From positions 1-64,000 of the forward strand of contig CAZYGK010000001.1 of the NCBI GenBank assembly GCA_964647355.1: a stretch of 64,000 bases of DNA, given 5' to 3'. Under the pieces are notes generated by a model, which saw only the letters and a list, made by a program, of their open reading frames with translations, was not told where the DNA came from and made no database searches. Source of the stretch: SZUA-430 sp964647355. Its GTDB lineage: Bacteria > Pseudomonadota > Alphaproteobacteria > Micropepsales > Micropepsaceae. A program made the position numbers and the translations under genes. Positions 25,813 to 35,712 of this stretch are shown piece by piece (position 1 is the stretch's first letter; every line of letters starts with the position of its first letter).

Positions 25813-25837
25813 CGGCCCGCCAGCGATCGGCGGGCCG
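25813..25837 (-). terminator. Hairpin after the S9 peptidase gene
   Basis: CGGCCCGCC (25813-25821) pairs with GGCGGGCCG (25829-25837) around a 7-base loop, a few bases past the stop of the minus-strand peptidase gene and upstream of hisE. No U-run follows on the minus strand, so it is only a probable terminator. Confidence 0.5.
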
Positions 25838-25843
25838 TGGTCA

Positions 25844-27805
25844 TCACTTGAGGTGCCTGGCAAGGAAGCGCTCAAGCTGGCGGAAGTATTCTTTGCTTGT
25901 CGACGATCGCGAAAGGTGATGATCCTCACCCTCCAGCACCACATACTCGAACGGCTTGCCCGCCGCTTTCAGCGCATCGGCCATGATGTCGCTCTGTTCT
26001 TTCGGCACGACGGTGTCGTCCTTGCCGTGGATGAGCAACAGCGGTGCTTTGAACTTCGCCGCATGCAAGGCCGGTGAAGTCGCAGCAAGCCTCTTTTCGT
26101 CTTTCGTCAGGTAACCAATCGCGTCGGTAAAATAGTCCTGGCTGCGCTGCCCGCGACCTCGACGGTCCTCGATCCACGCCAACATCTTCGAGAGATCGGA
26201 AACACCCGCGCCGGCAACACCACATCTGTAGAGATCAGGCGTGAACGCGAGCCCGGCCATCGATGCGTATCCGCCAAAGGACCACCCGACAATGCAGATC
26301 CTCGATCGATCGGCGACGCCGGTGTTGACCAAGTGATTGACGCCATCGGTGATGTCGTCCTGGACGAGCATGCCCCACTCTTTGCGGCCCGCATTACGGT
26401 GCGCGAGGCCAAACCCGGCCGATGCGCGGAACTGCGGCTGCAGAACGGCGTAGCCGCGCGATGCCAGAAACTGCGACCACGTGTCGAATCCGCCGAAGTC
26501 CCGCGACTCGGGACCTCCGTGGGGCATGACCACCAACGGGAGATTTTTCCCCGTCGATCCGTTTGGCAGGGTCAAATATGCCGGAATCTTGTAACCGTCG
26601 CGTGCTGTGTAATCGAAGAAGCGCACGCTGCCGACGTCGCTGGACTTAATGGCTGGATACCGAGCGCCAATCTGCGCGATCGAGGATCCTGCCTCCACAT
26701 AGTAGTAAGCGCCGCCGGGGTTCGTGGCGCCTTCGACAAGCGCGATATACTTGCTCGTATCCTTCGTAGCGGAGCCGATCGTGACACGTTCGCCAGGGAA
26801 TGTCGCCTGCAAGTCGGCCTGCATCTGCTGGTATGCACGGTCAAAATAAATGACGCGTGACGCGTCGTCGGTGTACCCGACTCCTACGGGGGCACCTGTA
26901 TACGCAGCAAGCACGACGCCGCCAATATCGACGCGCGGATTCGATGCAACGATTCGCCCAAGCTGCCGCGTGGCCAAGTCGAACTCGTATAGTGCGCGCC
27001 GGTCGCTCCCCTTGTAGGCCAGTACGTAGGCAGTGTCGGGGCGTGGCCCGATCGCGTCAAATATCAGCTGATCGTCGTCCGATCCGACCGAACGCCCATC
27101 ATAGACTAAGGTCCAGTCCTTTGAGGAGCCAACCCTGGCGGACACAATCCGGCGCTGCAACGTACGGTCATAGTCGACCCGGATCCGCGCATTTCCGGAA
27201 GTGTCGACAATCCAGTCGACCGTCAAATCGTCTGCCGATTCCCAAATGTCCTTCGCGCCCGAACGGGCATCGACTGCAGCCAAGTCAAGCCGGCACGCCT
27301 CTTCCGAGTATCGTCGCGTGTTCTTTTGCGCGCGCGTCGATCCGCACGTGAGCGTGGTCATCAAGACCCTGCCATCGGCGAGCCGTCCAACGAAGTCCAG
27401 TTCCTTGATCGGCTTGACATCTTCGCATTGAGCCGACACGGAGAATGTCTGATAGTGCTCCGCAACGCGCGTCCCGTAGTAACTATCGCCCCATGACGGC
27501 TTGCCGGTCATGCTGACAACTACGAACAGGCGTTCATTGTTGCCCCAAAAAACGGAGCGGAGCTTGTTCTTCCCCTGGCCCAGACGGCAGACATTTCCAC
27601 CGACCGTCAAAATGCTCACTGCGTCGATGTCGCCGACCGTCGTGACCATGGCGACGTGCTTGCCGTCGGGAGCGATCGTCACGTTCCGCAACGCCGGATG
27701 TGCGCCGTAGTCATCCGCTCCGGGTGTCGCCGCAACCGATGTGACTAACAACGTTAGCCACGAGATCACGCACAGTGTAAGCCCGCCGACGATTGATCTC
27801 TTCAT
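25844..27805 (-). CDS. S9 family serine peptidase (prolyl-oligopeptidase-like), secreted
   Basis: 653 residues from the Met starting MKRSIVGGLTLCVISWLTLLV, a signal peptide ending SVAA. The first two thirds is beta-propeller-like; the C-terminal 250 residues form the alpha/beta-hydrolase domain with HGGPESRD, catalytic Ser in GWSFGGYAS, Asp in HGKDDTVVP and His in EDHHLSR. Such enzymes cleave peptides in the periplasm or outside. The frame extends to 27862 without improving the signal. Codon use is somewhat less GC-biased than its neighbours, hinting at later acquisition. Confidence 0.88.
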   Translation of the reverse strand: MKRSIVGGLTLCVISWLTLLVTSVAATPGADDYGAHPALRNVTIAPDGKHVAMVTTVGDIDAVSILTVGGNVCRLGQGKNKLRSVFWGNNERLFVVVSMTGKPSWGDSYYGTRVAEHYQTFSVSAQCEDVKPIKELDFVGRLADGRVLMTTLTCGSTRAQKNTRRYSEEACRLDLAAVDARSGAKDIWESADDLTVDWIVDTSGNARIRVDYDRTLQRRIVSARVGSSKDWTLVYDGRSVGSDDDQLIFDAIGPRPDTAYVLAYKGSDRRALYEFDLATRQLGRIVASNPRVDIGGVVLAAYTGAPVGVGYTDDASRVIYFDRAYQQMQADLQATFPGERVTIGSATKDTSKYIALVEGATNPGGAYYYVEAGSSIAQIGARYPAIKSSDVGSVRFFDYTARDGYKIPAYLTLPNGSTGKNLPLVVMPHGGPESRDFGGFDTWSQFLASRGYAVLQPQFRASAGFGLAHRNAGRKEWGMLVQDDITDGVNHLVNTGVADRSRICIVGWSFGGYASMAGLAFTPDLYRCGVAGAGVSDLSKMLAWIEDRRGRGQRSQDYFTDAIGYLTKDEKRLAATSPALHAAKFKAPLLLIHGKDDTVVPKEQSDIMADALKAAGKPFEYVVLEGEDHHLSRSSTSKEYFRQLERFLARHLK

Positions 27806-28055
27806 GATCTTCCCCGAAAAATACCGCGGTTCTCTACCCCGCGCCCCAGGTGACTTTACCAAGGCACCGCTGCGACATTCAATGTCCCTGGCGAGACAAG
27901 CCGCCTTGTTTATTGTAGCACTGCGTCCGAATTACTGCCGGAAATTTTCGCTTGTTCGATCTTGACTTGCTAACCATGGGCGCCGTGTCGCGCATCGCGC
28001 TAGCCACCTGCACTGTGGCCGCCTTGTGGCTTGCCACCTATTGGGCGATAGCGTG

Positions 28056-28814
28056 ATGGGCCGCCACACTATCTCGTTTGCCGACGTGATCGTAACGTAC
28101 CGGCGAGTTCCGGCAGTTCATCACATCAACGGTGCGATAGCGCGTGGCTCACTCACGGCGGTCGCGGGCCCGAACGGCGCCGGAAAAAGCACGCTCTTGA
28201 AGGCGATCATGGGGCTGCTCCCGGTCAGCGACGGCCGCATCGATTTGGGCGGGCTCCACACGCGCCAGATCGCCTACCTGCCGCAACTCCCTGAAATCGA
28301 CCGCAGCTTTCCGATTTCCGTGGAACAAACCGTCCTTCTGGGCGCGTGGCCGCGCGCCGGCGCCTTCGGTACGCTCGACAAAGCAGAACGCACGCGCGCC
28401 GCCGCCGCGATCGCCAGGGTCGGCCTCTCGGGCTATGCGCATACGCCCATCGCAAGCCTCTCGATCGGCCAGTGGCACCGCGCATTGTTCGCACGTCTGA
28501 TCATGCAGGACGCTCCCGTGATCCTGCTCGACGAGCCCTTCGCCGCCGTCGACGAGCGCACGACCGAAGACCTGATGGCGCTCGTGAAGAATTGGCACGC
28601 CGAAGGCCGCACGGTCGTCGCCGTTCTCCACGACATGAACTTCATCCGCCGCCACTTCCCGCAGAGTCTGCTGCTCGCGCGCGAAGTTGTCGCTTGGGGC
28701 GCAACCCCCGAAGCGCTCTCGCCCGAAAACATGGAGCGCGCCCGCGCCATGACGGACCGCTGGGCGAGCGACCCCTGCTCGCATCCCCACACGCACGCTC
28801 ACACGGGGGCTTGA
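28056..28814 (+). CDS. znuC: Zinc ABC transporter ATP-binding protein
   Basis: 252 residues. Walker A GPNGAGKSTLLKAIMGLLP, signature LSIGQWHRALFARLI (a Trp/His variant of the LSGGQ loop) and Walker B VILLDEPFAAVDERT identify a metal-type ABC ATPase; the His-rich tail HPHTHAHTGA suggests metal contact. znuB and znuA follow. The ATG at 28056 is preferred to a GTG one codon earlier. I found no convincing Zur palindrome in the 250 bases upstream. Confidence 0.9.
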   Translation: MGRHTISFADVIVTYRRVPAVHHINGAIARGSLTAVAGPNGAGKSTLLKAIMGLLPVSDGRIDLGGLHTRQIAYLPQLPEIDRSFPISVEQTVLLGAWPRAGAFGTLDKAERTRAAAAIARVGLSGYAHTPIASLSIGQWHRALFARLIMQDAPVILLDEPFAAVDERTTEDLMALVKNWHAEGRTVVAVLHDMNFIRRHFPQSLLLAREVVAWGATPEALSPENMERARAMTDRWASDPCSHPHTHAHTGA

Positions 28815-28817
28815 GAG

Positions 28818-29702
28818 ATGTACGACCTCCTCATCGCTCCCTTCGCCGATTTCGAGTTCATGCGCCGCGCCTTGGTCGCCTGCATCGCGCTCGCGGTCGG
28901 TGCCGGCCCGCTCGGTGTCTTTCTCGTGCTCCGCCGCATGAGCCTCATGGGCGACGCGATCGGCCACGCCGTGCTCCCGGGCGTCGCCGCGGGCTTCATG
29001 ATCTCAGGGCTCTCGCTCGGCGCGATGACCGTCGGCGGCGTCCTGGCGGGCTTGCTCGTGGCTTTGCTCGCAGGGCTCACGGCACGTGCGACCGGGCTCA
29101 AAGAAGACGCAAGCCTTGCAGGTTTCTACCTCGCAAGCCTTGCCCTGGGCGTCATGCTCGTGTCGCTAAGCGGCTCGCCCATCGATCTGTTGCACATACT
29201 CTTCGGTTCGATCCTCGCAGTCGACGATCAGGGCCTCCTCTTCGTCGTCGCCGTCGCTAGCGTCAGCACGCTGGTCATGAGCTTGATCTACCGCCCGCTC
29301 GTCGTTGAATGCTTCGACCCGGTCTTTGCGCGCACCGTCGGCGCGCATGGCAGCTGGGCGCATGCGATCTTTTTGGGTCTCGTGGTCTTGAACCTTGTCG
29401 CCGCTTTTCAAGCGCTCGGCACGCTGATGGCCGTCGGTCTCATGATGCTCCCCGCTCTCGCCGCACGCTTCTGGTCCGAAGACGTCTCTCACATCGCGAT
29501 TGTCGCGACGGTCTTGGGCCTTCTTTCAAGCTTCCTAGGGTTGCTCGTCTCGTATCACGCCGAGATCGCGTCAGGCCCGGCCATCGTGTTGACCGCGGCT
29601 GCGATCTACGTCGTCTCCATCGTCGCCGGTTCGCGCTCCGGCATCCTGGCCCGCTGGTTACGCCGCCCGCATTTTCACGAACCGCACGAGGCCAAGCGAT
29701 GA
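28818..29702 (+). CDS. znuB: Zinc ABC transporter permease
   Basis: 294 residues, eight or nine helices. LVACIALAVGAGPLGVFLVLRRMSLMGDAIGHAVLPGVAAGF is the ABC-3 family signature with the ATPase-contact loop. It starts 3 bases after znuC and overlaps znuA by 4. ABC-3 permeases carry Zn2+ or Mn2+; the COG0523 gene downstream favours zinc. Confidence 0.92.
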   Translation: MYDLLIAPFADFEFMRRALVACIALAVGAGPLGVFLVLRRMSLMGDAIGHAVLPGVAAGFMISGLSLGAMTVGGVLAGLLVALLAGLTARATGLKEDASLAGFYLASLALGVMLVSLSGSPIDLLHILFGSILAVDDQGLLFVVAVASVSTLVMSLIYRPLVVECFDPVFARTVGAHGSWAHAIFLGLVVLNLVAAFQALGTLMAVGLMMLPALAARFWSEDVSHIAIVATVLGLLSSFLGLLVSYHAEIASGPAIVLTAAAIYVVSIVAGSRSGILARWLRRPHFHEPHEAKR

Positions 29703-30589
29703 GCCTGCGCGCCGTGGTTCTCGCGGTCGCGCTGCATTTGGCGGCGTACCCCGCGATGGCTGAGCAGCTCAAAGTCGTCGCCACCTTCTCGATCCTGGGC
29801 GATGTCGTAAGCCGCGTCGGTGGCGACAAGATCGAACTGCGAACGCTGGTCGGCCCCGATAGCGACGCGCACGTCTACCAACCGACAGCAGCCGACGCCC
29901 GCGCGGTCGCGCGAGCGAAAGTCGTGATCGCAAACGGTCTCGCATTCGACGGCTGGGTCGATCGGCTCGTCAAGGCATCGGGATCGAAAGCCGATGTCGT
30001 CGTCGCGTCGGCGGGCGTAACGCCGCTCGACGGCGACCACGATCATGCCGGGGAACACGCTGACCCGCATGCCTGGCAGGATGTGCGCAACGTGATCGAA
30101 TACGTCGGCACGATCGAACGCGCGCTTGCTGCGGCCGATCCCGCCGGCGCGTCGATCTATCAGGCGAACGCGGCCGCCTACAGGGCGGAACTGCAAAACC
30201 TGAACGCCGATATCCGCAGAGCGCTCGTGAACGTGCCCATGCAGCGTCGCCAAGTGGTGACAACGCACGGGTCGTTCGCCTACTTCGCCGCCGCTTACGA
30301 CCTAAGCTTCACCTCGCCGTTAGGCACCTCGACCGAAGAACAGGCCTCCGCCAAGTCGCTGGCCCGCCTCATTCGCGGCATACGCCAAACCGGCGTCAAA
30401 GCGCTCTTCCTCGAAAACGCCGCCGACCCGCGCCTGATGCGGCAAGTTGCCCGCGAAACCGGCGTGGCTTTGGGCGGCACGCTCTACGCCGACGCCCTCT
30501 CGACAAAGGACGGCCCCGCGCCCACCTACATCGCGCTGATGCGCCATAACCTAAGGCTCTTGACTGGAGCGATGGCGCACGGTTTTTGA
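29699..30589 (+). CDS. znuA: Periplasmic zinc-binding protein
   Basis: 296 residues from the ATG at 29699 with a signal peptide ending AMAEQ. The cluster A-I fold is shown by VVATFSILGDVVSRVGGD and VGPDSDAHVYQPTAADARAVA (first His ligand), a short His/Asp loop DHDHAGEHADPHAW (second ligand), TTHGSFAYFAAAYDL (third) and TLYADALS (Asp ligand). The frame upstream of 29699 is noise over znuB. Delivers metal to ZnuB. Confidence 0.92.
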   Translation: MSLRAVVLAVALHLAAYPAMAEQLKVVATFSILGDVVSRVGGDKIELRTLVGPDSDAHVYQPTAADARAVARAKVVIANGLAFDGWVDRLVKASGSKADVVVASAGVTPLDGDHDHAGEHADPHAWQDVRNVIEYVGTIERALAAADPAGASIYQANAAAYRAELQNLNADIRRALVNVPMQRRQVVTTHGSFAYFAAAYDLSFTSPLGTSTEEQASAKSLARLIRGIRQTGVKALFLENAADPRLMRQVARETGVALGGTLYADALSTKDGPAPTYIALMRHNLRLLTGAMAHGF

Positions 30590-30611
30590 GCGCCTCTCAT
30601 CGGAGCCTTTC

Positions 30612-31574
30612 ATGTCCCAAGTCCCCGTCACCGTGCTGACCGGCTATCTCGGCGCGGGCAAGACCACGCTGTTGAACCGCATCCTCACCGAACAGCACGG
30701 CAAGAAATACGCCGTCATCGTCAACGAGTTCGGCGAAATCGGCATCGACAACGACCTCGTCGTCGACACGGACGAAGAAGTGTTTGAGATGAACAACGGC
30801 TGCATCTGCTGCACCGTCCGCGGCGACCTGATCCGCATCTTGGGCGGCCTGATGAAGCGCAAGGACAAGTTCGACGCGATCCTGGTCGAAACCACCGGCC
30901 TCGCCGACCCGTCGCCCGTCGTGCAGACGTTCTTCGTCGACGACGACGTGAAGGAGCGCACGAAGCTCGACTCGATCACGACCGTGGTAGACGCCAAGCA
31001 CGTCCTCGACCGCTTGAAAGACACGAACGAAGCCGCCGAACAAATCGCCTTCGCCGACCAGATCATCCTGAACAAGACCGATCTCGTCTCCGAAGACGAC
31101 CTAAAGCGCGTCGAACGCAAGATTCGCGAGTTGAACCCGCTCGCCCCGATCCACCGCACCGAACGCTGCGCCATCGCGCTCGACAAGGTGCTGGGTCGCG
31201 GCGCGTTCGACCTGCAACGCCTGCTCGACCTAGAGCCCGAACTGCTCACACCCGGCCACGACGACCACGAACACGCAAGCGACATCGCAAGCGTCTCGCT
31301 GTCGACGAAAAAGCCGCTCGACGGCGACAAGATTACGAAGTGGCTGCAGACGCTTCTCGCCGAACGCGGCCAAGACATCCTGCGCGCCAAAGGCATCCTC
31401 GACATCAAAGACAAGGAAGAGCGCCTGGTTTTCCAGGCCGTCCACATGGTCATGGACGGGGCCTTCGGCAAGCAATGGAAAGACGGCGAGAAACGCTTCA
31501 GCCGCATTGTCTTCATCGGCCGCAACCTCGACGAAGCCGAACTCGAGCGCGGCTTCAAGGCCTGCGTCGCCTGA
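30612..31574 (+). CDS. COG0523 (CobW/ZNG1-like) GTP-dependent metallochaperone
   Basis: 320 residues. GTPase motifs: Walker A GYLGAGKTTLLNRIL, the metal-binding CICC in NNGCICCTVRGDL, ETTGLADP, and NKTDLV; the C-terminal CobW_C domain ends with FIGRNLDEAELERGF. A HDDHEHASD stretch near 215 is a plausible metal loop. COG0523 proteins deliver zinc, cobalt or similar metals to client proteins under scarcity. Its place 22 bases behind znuCBA argues for zinc. Confidence 0.92.
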   Translation: MSQVPVTVLTGYLGAGKTTLLNRILTEQHGKKYAVIVNEFGEIGIDNDLVVDTDEEVFEMNNGCICCTVRGDLIRILGGLMKRKDKFDAILVETTGLADPSPVVQTFFVDDDVKERTKLDSITTVVDAKHVLDRLKDTNEAAEQIAFADQIILNKTDLVSEDDLKRVERKIRELNPLAPIHRTERCAIALDKVLGRGAFDLQRLLDLEPELLTPGHDDHEHASDIASVSLSTKKPLDGDKITKWLQTLLAERGQDILRAKGILDIKDKEERLVFQAVHMVMDGAFGKQWKDGEKRFSRIVFIGRNLDEAELERGFKACVA

Positions 31575-32572
31575 TGCCGAAGCCCAAGATCACCGCCGGA
31601 AACCAATGGCACTTCGACGCGCCGGTCGTGGCCTGCGCCTTCGACGCGGAAGGGCAGGGCGCCTTCGCGCTTGGTGACGGCACGCTCCGCATGTTCGCGG
31701 TCGGCGACGCAGAAACCAAAACGGTCGAGGCCCACAAGGGTGCCGCCCTCGCGCTAATCGCGCATCCAGACGGCGGCTTCCTCTCCGGCGGCGACGACGG
31801 TGCACTAATGCACTCGGTGGCGGGCGAACCGCCGCGCGAGCTACTGAAGGTCAAAGGCCGCTGGATCGAGAACATCGCGGCGACTGACGAAACCGGTCTC
31901 ATCGCCTGCACAGCGGGCAAGAACGTGCACCTGCTCGACGGTGAAAAGGCTTCTGTGTTCGCACACCCGACGACCGCCGCCGGCGTCGCATTCGACCCGA
32001 AGGGCCGGCGCCTCGCCGTCGCGCACTACAACGGCGCCTCGCTCTGGTGGACCAAATCGGCCGACCAGCAGCCGAAACTCTACGAATGGAAGGGCTCGCA
32101 CATCGCCGTGACCTGGAGCCCCGACGGCCGCTTCCTCGTCACGTCGATGCAGGAAAACGCACTACACGGTTGGCGCATCGAAGACGGCGCGAACATGCGC
32201 ATGTCGGGCTACCCGTCGAAGATCAAGTCGATGGCCTGGGACCGGCGCGGCCGCTCGCTCTTCACCGCAGGCGCCGACCGCGTCATCAGTTGGCCGTTCA
32301 CCGGCCGCGGCGGCCCGATGGAACGCGATCCCATGCAGATCGGCCCGGCGCGCGACGCGATGATCCAAGTCGTGGCCGCCCACCCGGAAGCCGACATCGT
32401 CGCCGCAGGCACGACCGACGGTGCCGTCTGGTTCGAAGAAATCGGCGACCCCGGCACGAACTTCGTGATGCTGAACGCGGCCAAGATCGTGGCGCTGGCG
32501 TTTGCACCTGAGGGAACGCACCTCGCCATCGGCGACGAAGACGGCAACGCCGCCGTGGTGCCGGTCGTTTAG
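31574..32572 (+). CDS. WD40-repeat protein linked to the COG0523 GTPase
   Basis: 332 residues made of repeating beta-blade units with GH/WD-like spacing: examples are VACAFDAEGQGAFALGDGTLRMF, LIAHPDGGFLSGGDDG, IAVTWSPDGRFLVTSM and VALAFAPEGTHLAIGDEDGN, giving about seven blades. No signal peptide, so cytosolic. It shares one base with the GTPase gene (TGATG), which implies coupled translation and a joint role, perhaps as a client platform for the metallochaperone. That role is inference. Convergent with dnaJ (4-base overlap). Confidence 0.82.
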   Translation: MPKPKITAGNQWHFDAPVVACAFDAEGQGAFALGDGTLRMFAVGDAETKTVEAHKGAALALIAHPDGGFLSGGDDGALMHSVAGEPPRELLKVKGRWIENIAATDETGLIACTAGKNVHLLDGEKASVFAHPTTAAGVAFDPKGRRLAVAHYNGASLWWTKSADQQPKLYEWKGSHIAVTWSPDGRFLVTSMQENALHGWRIEDGANMRMSGYPSKIKSMAWDRRGRSLFTAGADRVISWPFTGRGGPMERDPMQIGPARDAMIQVVAAHPEADIVAAGTTDGAVWFEEIGDPGTNFVMLNAAKIVALAFAPEGTHLAIGDEDGNAAVVPVV

Positions 32573-33711
32573 TCTTTCGCGTCCCCGAAGAACTCTTTGA
32601 CCTTCGCGAAGAAGCTGTTCGACTTCGGCGAGTTCTGCGAGCTGCCGGCCTTGTCGAATTCGCGTAGCAGGTCTTGCTGCTTCTTGGTCAGGTTCACCGG
32701 CGTCTCGACCAGCACCTCGACGATCAGATCGCCGTGCGGCCCTTGTCCGCGCAAGCCCGGCATACCCTTGCCGCGCACGCGGAACTCCTTGCCGGATTGC
32801 GTGCCTTCCGGAATGGCGACGCGCACCCGCCCGCCACCGAGCGTCGGCACCTCGACATTGCCGCCGAGCGCCACCGTCGAAAAGCTCACGGGGACGCTGC
32901 AGTGCAGGTCGGCGTTGTCGCGCTTGAACAACGGATGCGTCGCGATCGACAGGAAAATGTAGAGATCGCCCTTCGGCCCGCCGCGCAAGCCCGCTTCGCC
33001 TTCGCCGGCAAGCCGGATGCGCGTGCCGTCTTCGACGCCCTGCGGGATGTTGACGTTGAGCGTGCGCTCGCGCTGTACGCGCCCCGAGCCGGTGCAGGAC
33101 TTGCACGGGTTCTTCACTACGCGCCCGAGGCCCTGACACGACGGGCACGTCCGCTCGATCGTGAAGAAGCCCTGCTGCGCGCGCACCTTGCCCACGCCGG
33201 AGCACGTCGGACAGGTTTGCGGCTTGGAGCCCGCCTCGGCACCGGAACCGCTGCAAGCTTCGCATGCGACAGATCCGGGAATCCGGATCGTCGCGGTCTT
33301 GCCGGCATACGCGTCGTCGAGGCTGATCTCCATATTGTAGCGCAGGTCCGAGCCGCGCGTCGCACGTTGCCCGCCGCCACCGCGGCGCGTGCCCATGAAC
33401 TCGCCGAACAGATCGTCGAACACGTCGGTGAACGATGTCGAGAAGTCGAACCCCTGCGGCCCGCCGCGTCCGCCGCCGCCCGGGCCTTCGAACGCCTGGT
33501 GGCCGTATTGGTCGTACGCCGCGCGCTTCTGATCGTCCTTGAGGACGTCATAGGCCTCGTTCAGCTCTTTGAAGTTCTGCTCCGCCGCCTTGTCGCCCGG
33601 GTTGCGGTCCGGGTGCAGTTCCTTTGCCTTCTTGCGGAATGCGGCTTTCAATTCCTCGGCGGTGGCCCGCCGCTGAACGCCCAGAATCTCGTAGAAGTCA
33701 CGCTTGGACAT
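32569..33711 (-). CDS. dnaJ: Chaperone DnaJ
   Basis: 380 residues. J domain at 1-70 with HPD (ELHPDRNPGD); a Gly-rich region at about 74-115; four zinc-finger CxxCxGxG repeats (CEACSGSG, CPTCSGVG, CPSCQGLG, CKSCTGSG) at about 150-215; then the two C-terminal substrate-binding domains. Cochaperone of DnaK. It lies 54 bases downstream of dnaK on the same strand. Confidence 0.97.
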   Translation of the reverse strand: MSKRDFYEILGVQRRATAEELKAAFRKKAKELHPDRNPGDKAAEQNFKELNEAYDVLKDDQKRAAYDQYGHQAFEGPGGGGRGGPQGFDFSTSFTDVFDDLFGEFMGTRRGGGGQRATRGSDLRYNMEISLDDAYAGKTATIRIPGSVACEACSGSGAEAGSKPQTCPTCSGVGKVRAQQGFFTIERTCPSCQGLGRVVKNPCKSCTGSGRVQRERTLNVNIPQGVEDGTRIRLAGEGEAGLRGGPKGDLYIFLSIATHPLFKRDNADLHCSVPVSFSTVALGGNVEVPTLGGGRVRVAIPEGTQSGKEFRVRGKGMPGLRGQGPHGDLIVEVLVETPVNLTKKQQDLLREFDKAGSSQNSPKSNSFFAKVKEFFGDAKD

Positions 33712-33765
33712 GCGTCCCGCCCGGCACTTTCAAAGAAGGAACTCGCAATTTATAGGCGCGCGCCG

Positions 33766-35712
33766 TTAGCGCGCGCCGCCCTTCTTTTTCTTCTCGTCGT
33801 CCACCTCTTCGTAGTCGGCGTCGACCACATTGCCGTCGCCGCCCGCAGATGCGCCGCCGCCGGCATCACCCGCAGCACCGCCGCCAGGAGCGCCGCCTTC
33901 CGGGTTCATACCCTTGTACATCGCCTCGCCGAGCTTCAGCGAAGCTTGCTGCAGCGCATCGGTCTTAGCGCGGATCACCTCGGCATCCTCGCTCTTGATC
34001 GCGTCCTTGACGGCCGTCACCGCATCCTCGATCGCCGACTTGTCGGCAGCGCCGACCTTGTCGCCGTGCTCCTTCAGGGCCTTTTCGATCTGATGAACCG
34101 CGGCGTCCGCATGGTTGCGCGCTTCCACAAGCTCGCGGCGCTTCTTGTCGTCGCCCGCATGCTCTTGCGCCTCACGCATCATCTTCTGGATGTCGGCCTC
34201 CGAGAGACCGCCGGAAGCCTGAATCCTGATCGCCTGCTCTTTGTTCGTGGCTTTGTCCTTCGCCGCCACGTTCACGATGCCGTTCGCGTCGATGTCGAAC
34301 GTGACCTCGACCTGCGGCATGCCGCGCGGCGCCGGAGGAATGCCGACGAGATCGAACTGGCCGAGGAACTTGTTGTCCGCCGCCATCTCGCGCTCGCCTT
34401 GGAAGACGCGGATCGTGACCGCCGTCTGGCCGTCTTCCGCCGTCGAGAACACTTGGCTCTTCTTCGTCGGGATCGTCGTGTTGCGGTCGATGAGACGCGT
34501 AAACACGCCGCCCAAGGTTTCGATGCCGAGCGACAGCGGCGTCACGTCGAGCAGCAAAACGTCTTTGACTTCGCCCTTCAGAACGCCCGCCTGAATCGCA
34601 GCGCCGATCGCCACGACCTCGTCCGGGTTCACGCCCTTATGCGGTTCCTTGCCGAAGAACTCTTTGACGATCTGCTGCACTTTCGGCATGCGCGTCATGC
34701 CGCCGACGAGAACGACCTCGTCGATGTCGGCTGGCGTCACGCCCGCGTCCTTCATGCACGCCTTCACGGGCGCGATCGTGCGCTGCACCAGGTCGTCGAC
34801 CAGCGACTCGAGCTTCGCGCGCGTCAGCTTCGTCGTGAGATGCTTCGGTCCGGATGCGTCGGCCGTGATGAACGGCAGGTTCACTTCCGTCTGCAGCTGC
34901 GACGACAACTCGATCTTCGCCTTCTCAGCGGCTTCCTTCAGACGCTGCAGTGCGAGGCGATCCTTGCGCAGGTCGATGCCCTGCTCCTTCTTGAACTCGT
35001 CGGCCAGGAAGTCGACGAGGCGCATGTCGAAGTCTTCGCCGCCCAGGAACGTGTCGCCGTTCGTCGCCTTCACCTCGAAGACGCCGTCGCCGATTTCCAG
35101 GATCGAAATGTCGAACGTGCCGCCGCCGAGGTCGTAGACGGCAATCGTGCCCGCCTGCTTCTTGTCGAGGCCGTAGGCAAGCGCTGCCGCCGTCGGCTCG
35201 TTGATGATGCGAAGAACCTCAAGACCGGCGATCCGGCCGGAGTCCTTCGTCGCCTGGCGTTGCGCGTCGTTGAAGTAGGCGGGAACCGTGATGACGGCCT
35301 GCGTAACTTTTTCGCCGAGATAAGCCTCGGCCGTCTCTTTCATTTTCTGGAGCGTGTAGGCCGAGACTTGGCTGGGCGAGAGCTTCTCGTTGTCGCGCCC
35401 CAAGACCCAAGCGTCCGCGTTGTCCGCCTTGATGATCTTGTACGGCACCATGCCGATGTCCTTTTGGGTCATCGGATCTTCGAACTTGCGCCCGATCAGG
35501 CGCTTGATCGCGAAATAGGTGAACTCCGGATTCGTGACCGCTTGACGCTTTGCGGCCTGGCCGACCAACCGCTCGCCGTCCTTTGTGAACGCGACGATCG
35601 ACGGCGTCGTGCGCGCGCCTTCGGCGTTCTCGATCACCTTAGGCTGCGAACCTTCCATGATGGCCACGCACGAGTTCGTGGTGCCAAGGTCGATCCCGAT
35701 GACTTTACCCAT
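33766..35712 (-). CDS. dnaK: Chaperone DnaK (Hsp70)
   Basis: 648 residues. MGKVIGIDLGTTNSCVAIMEG phosphate-binding start, AYFNDAQRQATKDSG, IINEPTAAALAYG, and the adenosine motif VVLVGGMTRMPKVQ are all present, with the substrate-binding domain and a Gly-rich tail ending EEVDDEKKKKGGAR. Heat-shock chaperone working with DnaJ and GrpE. A sigma-32-like promoter lies about 130 bases upstream. Confidence 0.98.
   Translation of the reverse strand: MGKVIGIDLGTTNSCVAIMEGSQPKVIENAEGARTTPSIVAFTKDGERLVGQAAKRQAVTNPEFTYFAIKRLIGRKFEDPMTQKDIGMVPYKIIKADNADAWVLGRDNEKLSPSQVSAYTLQKMKETAEAYLGEKVTQAVITVPAYFNDAQRQATKDSGRIAGLEVLRIINEPTAAALAYGLDKKQAGTIAVYDLGGGTFDISILEIGDGVFEVKATNGDTFLGGEDFDMRLVDFLADEFKKEQGIDLRKDRLALQRLKEAAEKAKIELSSQLQTEVNLPFITADASGPKHLTTKLTRAKLESLVDDLVQRTIAPVKACMKDAGVTPADIDEVVLVGGMTRMPKVQQIVKEFFGKEPHKGVNPDEVVAIGAAIQAGVLKGEVKDVLLLDVTPLSLGIETLGGVFTRLIDRNTTIPTKKSQVFSTAEDGQTAVTIRVFQGEREMAADNKFLGQFDLVGIPPAPRGMPQVEVTFDIDANGIVNVAAKDKATNKEQAIRIQASGGLSEADIQKMMREAQEHAGDDKKRRELVEARNHADAAVHQIEKALKEHGDKVGAADKSAIEDAVTAVKDAIKSEDAEVIRAKTDALQQASLKLGEAMYKGMNPEGGAPGGGAAGDAGGGASAGGDGNVVDADYEEVDDEKKKKGGAR

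Noticed and set aside
27806..28055. Zur operator upstream of znuC
   Set aside because: No convincing AT-rich palindrome in this gap.
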